This document shows positions 63,993-64,000 of a stretch of 64,000 nt of DNA, one piece after another (within the stretch, counting starts at the first letter, position 1; each line of letters starts with the position of its first letter). A model generated the notes under the pieces. The model saw only the letters and a list, made by a program, of their open reading frames with translations. It made no database searches and was not told where the DNA came from. The translations under genes and the position numbers were made by a program. The DNA lies in the NCBI GenBank assembly GCA_038146805.1, contig JAYQSH010000004.1, forward strand, positions 1 through 64,000, written 5' to 3'. The stretch comes from CAIYXB01 sp038146805. GTDB taxonomy: Bacteria; Cyanobacteriota; Vampirovibrionia; LMEP-6097.

Positions 63993-64000
63993 TGATTTAA

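Overview
The window is AT-rich chromosomal DNA from a Gram-negative bacterium. An outer membrane is implied by LpxI (lipid A synthesis), a TolC-type channel and a DUF2490 barrel. Two genes point to the cyanobacterial lineage: an LdpA-like ferredoxin/period protein (15960-16937) and a Ycf45-type ATPase (14524-15888). Nothing photosynthetic is present, so a non-photosynthetic sister group of Cyanobacteria ('Melainabacteria'/Vampirovibrionia) is my best inference. The placement rests on protein resemblance recalled from memory, not on a search.

Layout. 0-9.6 kb: Pif1-type helicase, bestrophin channel, TolC-like protein, Sua5, CutA, a receptor lipoprotein, DUF2797 and UvrB. 9.7-14.4 kb: a four-gene minus-strand operon of unrecognised proteins without Sec signals (two share a coiled-coil hairpin, one has a hydrophobic hairpin), followed upstream by Ycf45, LdpA and a PLP decarboxylase. 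18.2-20.4 kb: clpP and clpX. 20.4-29.4 kb: accessory DNA with miniature transposable elements, a decayed beta-propeller gene, a umuDC-like operon behind a palindromic operator, and a large cysteine-rich secreted protein. 29.5-32.8 kb: tRNA-Lys, one ISL3-family element nested in an older one, and tRNA-Val. 32.8-38.5 kb: PriA, HDOD protein, LpxI and DeoB. 38.7-41.9 kb: tRNA-Ile, a second ISL3 element and an N-terminally truncated M3 peptidase. 42.4-49.8 kb: RimK/RimB, then several broken genes, a LOG protein and a YtxH protein. 49.8-64 kb: cation/proton antiporter, CorA, mtnBDC methionine salvage, UvrA, Ppx, a frameshifted pentapeptide protein, Tgt, and a possible clan CD cysteine peptidase at the window edge.

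The clearest new structure is a family of 232-bp non-autonomous elements with 18-bp imperfect terminal inverted repeats and 5-bp AT-only target duplications. There are six copies: three in tandem, one inside a gene, and one carrying a second, different miniature element with its own inverted repeats and 7-bp duplication. Several accessory genes carry single-base length changes in short homopolymers, while the long housekeeping genes read through cleanly. Many start codons lie only 6-15 bases after a good -10 hexamer, which suggests leaderless or nearly leaderless mRNAs. The genes of the unknown operon instead carry Shine-Dalgarno sequences.
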